A DNA stretch of 6,548 nucleotides from Candidatus Methylomirabilota bacterium. GTDB taxonomy: Bacteria; Methylomirabilota; Methylomirabilia; Methylomirabilales; Methylomirabilaceae. Positions 5,158-6,548 of the stretch are shown here, piece by piece. Made by a program: the position numbers and the translations under genes. The first letter of the stretch is position 1. Each line of letters begins with the position of its first letter. Under the pieces are notes generated by a model that was not told the DNA's origin, searched no databases, and was given only the letters and a program-made list of their open reading frames with translations. The stretch spans positions 1 to 6,548 of the forward strand of contig JACQEV010000343.1 in the NCBI GenBank assembly GCA_016200385.1, given 5' to 3'.

Positions 5158-6366
5158 ATGGAACCCGCCGGCTACCCTGCCTCCGCCGTGGAGCGGGCGA
5201 TGGAGGTGCAAGAGGTGATCTTGCGAGCCATTGATGGACGGTTGAAGTGGTACCAAGCCGCCGAGATCCTGGGGATCTCCGATCGCCAGATGGGGCGGTG
5301 GAAAGTCCGCTATGAGCGGGGGGGCTACGATGGCCTGTTTGATCGGCGCCGGCAGCAGCCCTCGCCCAAGCGGGTCCCGCTGGAGGTGGTGCGGCAGGTG
5401 TTGACCCTGTATCGGGAGCGCTACTTCGACTGCAATGTGTTGCACTTCCACGAGAAGCTCCAGGCGGTACACGGGATTGGGCTTTCCTACACCTGGGTCA
5501 AGACGGCCTTGCAGACGGCGGGGCTGGTGGCGAGGGAGTCCCGGCGCGGGACGCACCGGAAGGCGCGGCCCCGCCGGCCCCTCCCGGGGATGCTCCTGCA
5601 TGCCGATGCGAGCACGCATGCCTGGATTCCCGGCCTGGAGGGGGTGCAGGACCTCATTGCCGTGCTCGATGATGCCACGAGCGTCGCCTACTACGCGCGG
5701 TTCGTCCCGCAGGAGAACACCCGCACGATGCTGGCCGCGCTGAAAGGGGTGCTCGAGGGCCCGGGGGTGTTCTGCGCGCTCTACACCGACCGGGGGAGTC
5801 ACTTCATCACGACCCGGACCGGGCGCAGCCCCCATCGGCCCCAGGCCGCCACCGACCACACGCAGATCGCCCGGGCGTTGGGGCAGCTCGGGATCGAGCT
5901 GATCCCCGCCCACTCGCCGCAGGCCCGGGGCCGCATGGAGCGGCTGTGGGAGACGTGGCAGGGGCGGCTCCCCCAAGAGCTGCGCTTGGCGGGCTGCACG
6001 ACCCTGGAGGCGGCCAACGCCTTCCTGACCGCGACCTGGGTCCCGTTCCACACCCGGACCTGGACCGTCCCCGCTGACAGCGACGGGACCGCGTTCGTCC
6101 CCTACACCGGGGGCCAGCTCGACCGGATCTGTGCCGTGCACCATGAGCGGGTCGTGGGGAACGACAACTGCGTGGCGTTCGGCCGGCGGCGGCTGCAGAT
6201 CCCCCAGGCCGCCTGGCGCTACAGCTTCGCCAAATGCCGCGTGAAGGTCTATGCGCACCTAGATGGGACGCTCAGTATTGGCCACGGCCCACACACCTTG
6301 GGCCACTATGATGCCCAGGGCCGGCTGCTCGCCCCGGCCTCCCAGTCGGTCGGACCGGCCGCATGA
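5158..6366 (+). CDS. ISNCY-family (IS1202-like) DDE transposase
   Basis: The 402-residue product catalyses cut-and-paste or copy-type movement of the surrounding element. The N-terminus carries a helix-turn-helix (WYQAAEILGISDRQMGRWK, about 31-49) followed by YDGLFDRRRQQPSPKRVP, characteristic of this group. The DDE catalytic domain has LLHADAS (D150), ALYTDRGSHF (D211) and SPQARGRMERLWETWQGRLP (E261), with 50 residues between the last two acids. The C-terminal HHERVVGNDNCVAFGRRRLQ and YDAQGRL segments are also family-typical. The frame is complete with no stops or shifts, so the element may be active. Numbering is from ATG 5158, set by a strong Shine-Dalgarno sequence. The group assignment rests on recognised motifs, not a database search. 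Confidence 0.9.
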   Translation: MEPAGYPASAVERAMEVQEVILRAIDGRLKWYQAAEILGISDRQMGRWKVRYERGGYDGLFDRRRQQPSPKRVPLEVVRQVLTLYRERYFDCNVLHFHEKLQAVHGIGLSYTWVKTALQTAGLVARESRRGTHRKARPRRPLPGMLLHADASTHAWIPGLEGVQDLIAVLDDATSVAYYARFVPQENTRTMLAALKGVLEGPGVFCALYTDRGSHFITTRTGRSPHRPQAATDHTQIARALGQLGIELIPAHSPQARGRMERLWETWQGRLPQELRLAGCTTLEAANAFLTATWVPFHTRTWTVPADSDGTAFVPYTGGQLDRICAVHHERVVGNDNCVAFGRRRLQIPQAAWRYSFAKCRVKVYAHLDGTLSIGHGPHTLGHYDAQGRLLAPASQSVGPAA

Positions 6367-6376
6367 GGGGGAGCCG

Positions 6377-6548
6377 GTGACCTGGGCAGCGGAGAGATCG
6401 TCGATCCTCGGGCCACTGAGGAGGTCACTTCTCCAACGGGGCGCGTGGGGAGGCCGATTCCCCCCCAATCGGGGGTCCGAGCCGCTCCAGTGCGCCCCCT
6501 CCCACCCTGCTCAGAGAGGAAGCAGGGCACCCCTAACAACCGGACAGA
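6377..6548 (+). other. IS 3' non-coding tail with several inverted repeats
   Basis: No gene is seen after the transposase stop. Inverted repeats are GTGACCT/AGGTCAC (6377-6383 and 6422-6428) enclosing the palindrome GATCGTCGATC (6396-6406); CCCCC/GGGGG (6462-6466 and 6471-6475, loop AATC); and CCCTGCT/AGCAGGG (6505-6511 and 6521-6527, 9-base loop). None is followed by a T-run. They may block outside transcription or act as transposase or end-recognition structures. Confidence 0.5.

Larger units (their letters stand above)
5053..6548 (+). mobile_element. ISNCY/IS1202-like insertion sequence, right end outside the window
   Basis: A single intact DDE transposase gene is preceded by terminal-type repeats (GTAGCATGTGAAGTGTCCGC and a near copy) and followed by about 180 bp of non-coding, hairpin-rich sequence. 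The left boundary is placed near the TGTTGGTAGC sequence at 5053-5062 because the first repeat begins there; the exact tip is uncertain by several bases. The last bases of the window (CGGACA, 6541-6546) are the inverted form of TGTCCG in the left repeats and may be the start of the right terminal repeat, but the end itself is not visible, so no target duplication can be checked. The element sits about 50 bp upstream of hicA and is divergent from it. Confidence 0.75.

Noticed and set aside
4987..6258. 423-codon open frame on the minus strand opposite the transposase
   Set aside because: It mirrors a transposase gene with intact DDE motifs and is Gly/Pro/Arg-rich, as expected of antisense frames in GC-rich DNA.

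Overview
The window is a piece of a GC-rich bacterial chromosome, probably from a metagenome-type lineage. It carries complex I subunit G, the flavin-dependent thymidylate synthase ThyX, an exported cyclase-family hydrolase with a Sec signal peptide (so a diderm envelope is likely), a HicAB toxin-antitoxin pair and an ISNCY/IS1202-like insertion sequence. No rRNA or other taxonomic marker is present. An NC10/Rokubacteria-like or deltaproteobacterial-type soil or sediment organism would fit, but this is a weak guess.

Layout from left to right. (1) Positions 1-1379, minus strand: nuoG, running off the left edge. Its N-terminal ferredoxin-like part has every cluster ligand intact, but the reading frame breaks at about 579-590. 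The gene then continues in another frame with clear NuoG/molybdopterin-fold similarity to the window edge. The missing segment fits a small (3n+1) deletion of about 49 bp. (2) Positions 1380-1719: a divergent intergenic region with candidate promoters for nuoG and for the rightward genes. Between the two -35 boxes lies a 134-bp palindromic MITE-like element with 12-bp perfect terminal inverted repeats and an imperfect 8-bp flanking duplication. (3) Positions 1720-4408, plus strand: an amidohydrolase_2-family protein, thyX, and a signal-peptide-bearing cyclase/kynurenine-formamidase-like protein, spaced about 105 and 63 bp apart. They may form one transcription unit, possibly with an extra promoter before thyX. 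(4) Positions 4537-5000, minus strand: a hicA-hicB pair overlapping by 4 bp and convergent with the cyclase gene. Its best promoter would give a leaderless hicA mRNA. (5) From about 5053 to the right edge: an insertion sequence with two tandem 20-bp terminal repeats, an intact DDE transposase gene and a hairpin-rich 3' tail. Its right end is not visible.

The genes do not form an obvious single pathway. The amidohydrolase and the cyclase are both metal-dependent hydrolase/lyase folds common in aromatic or amide catabolism, but their substrates cannot be read from sequence. thyX is a housekeeping gene of dTMP synthesis. The points most worth a second look are the broken nuoG, the palindromic element sitting exactly between two divergent promoters, the ThyX signature motif with one extra residue, and the IS placed about 50 bp upstream of an apparently leaderless toxin-antitoxin operon. 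I see no convincing new defence or multi-gene system here.
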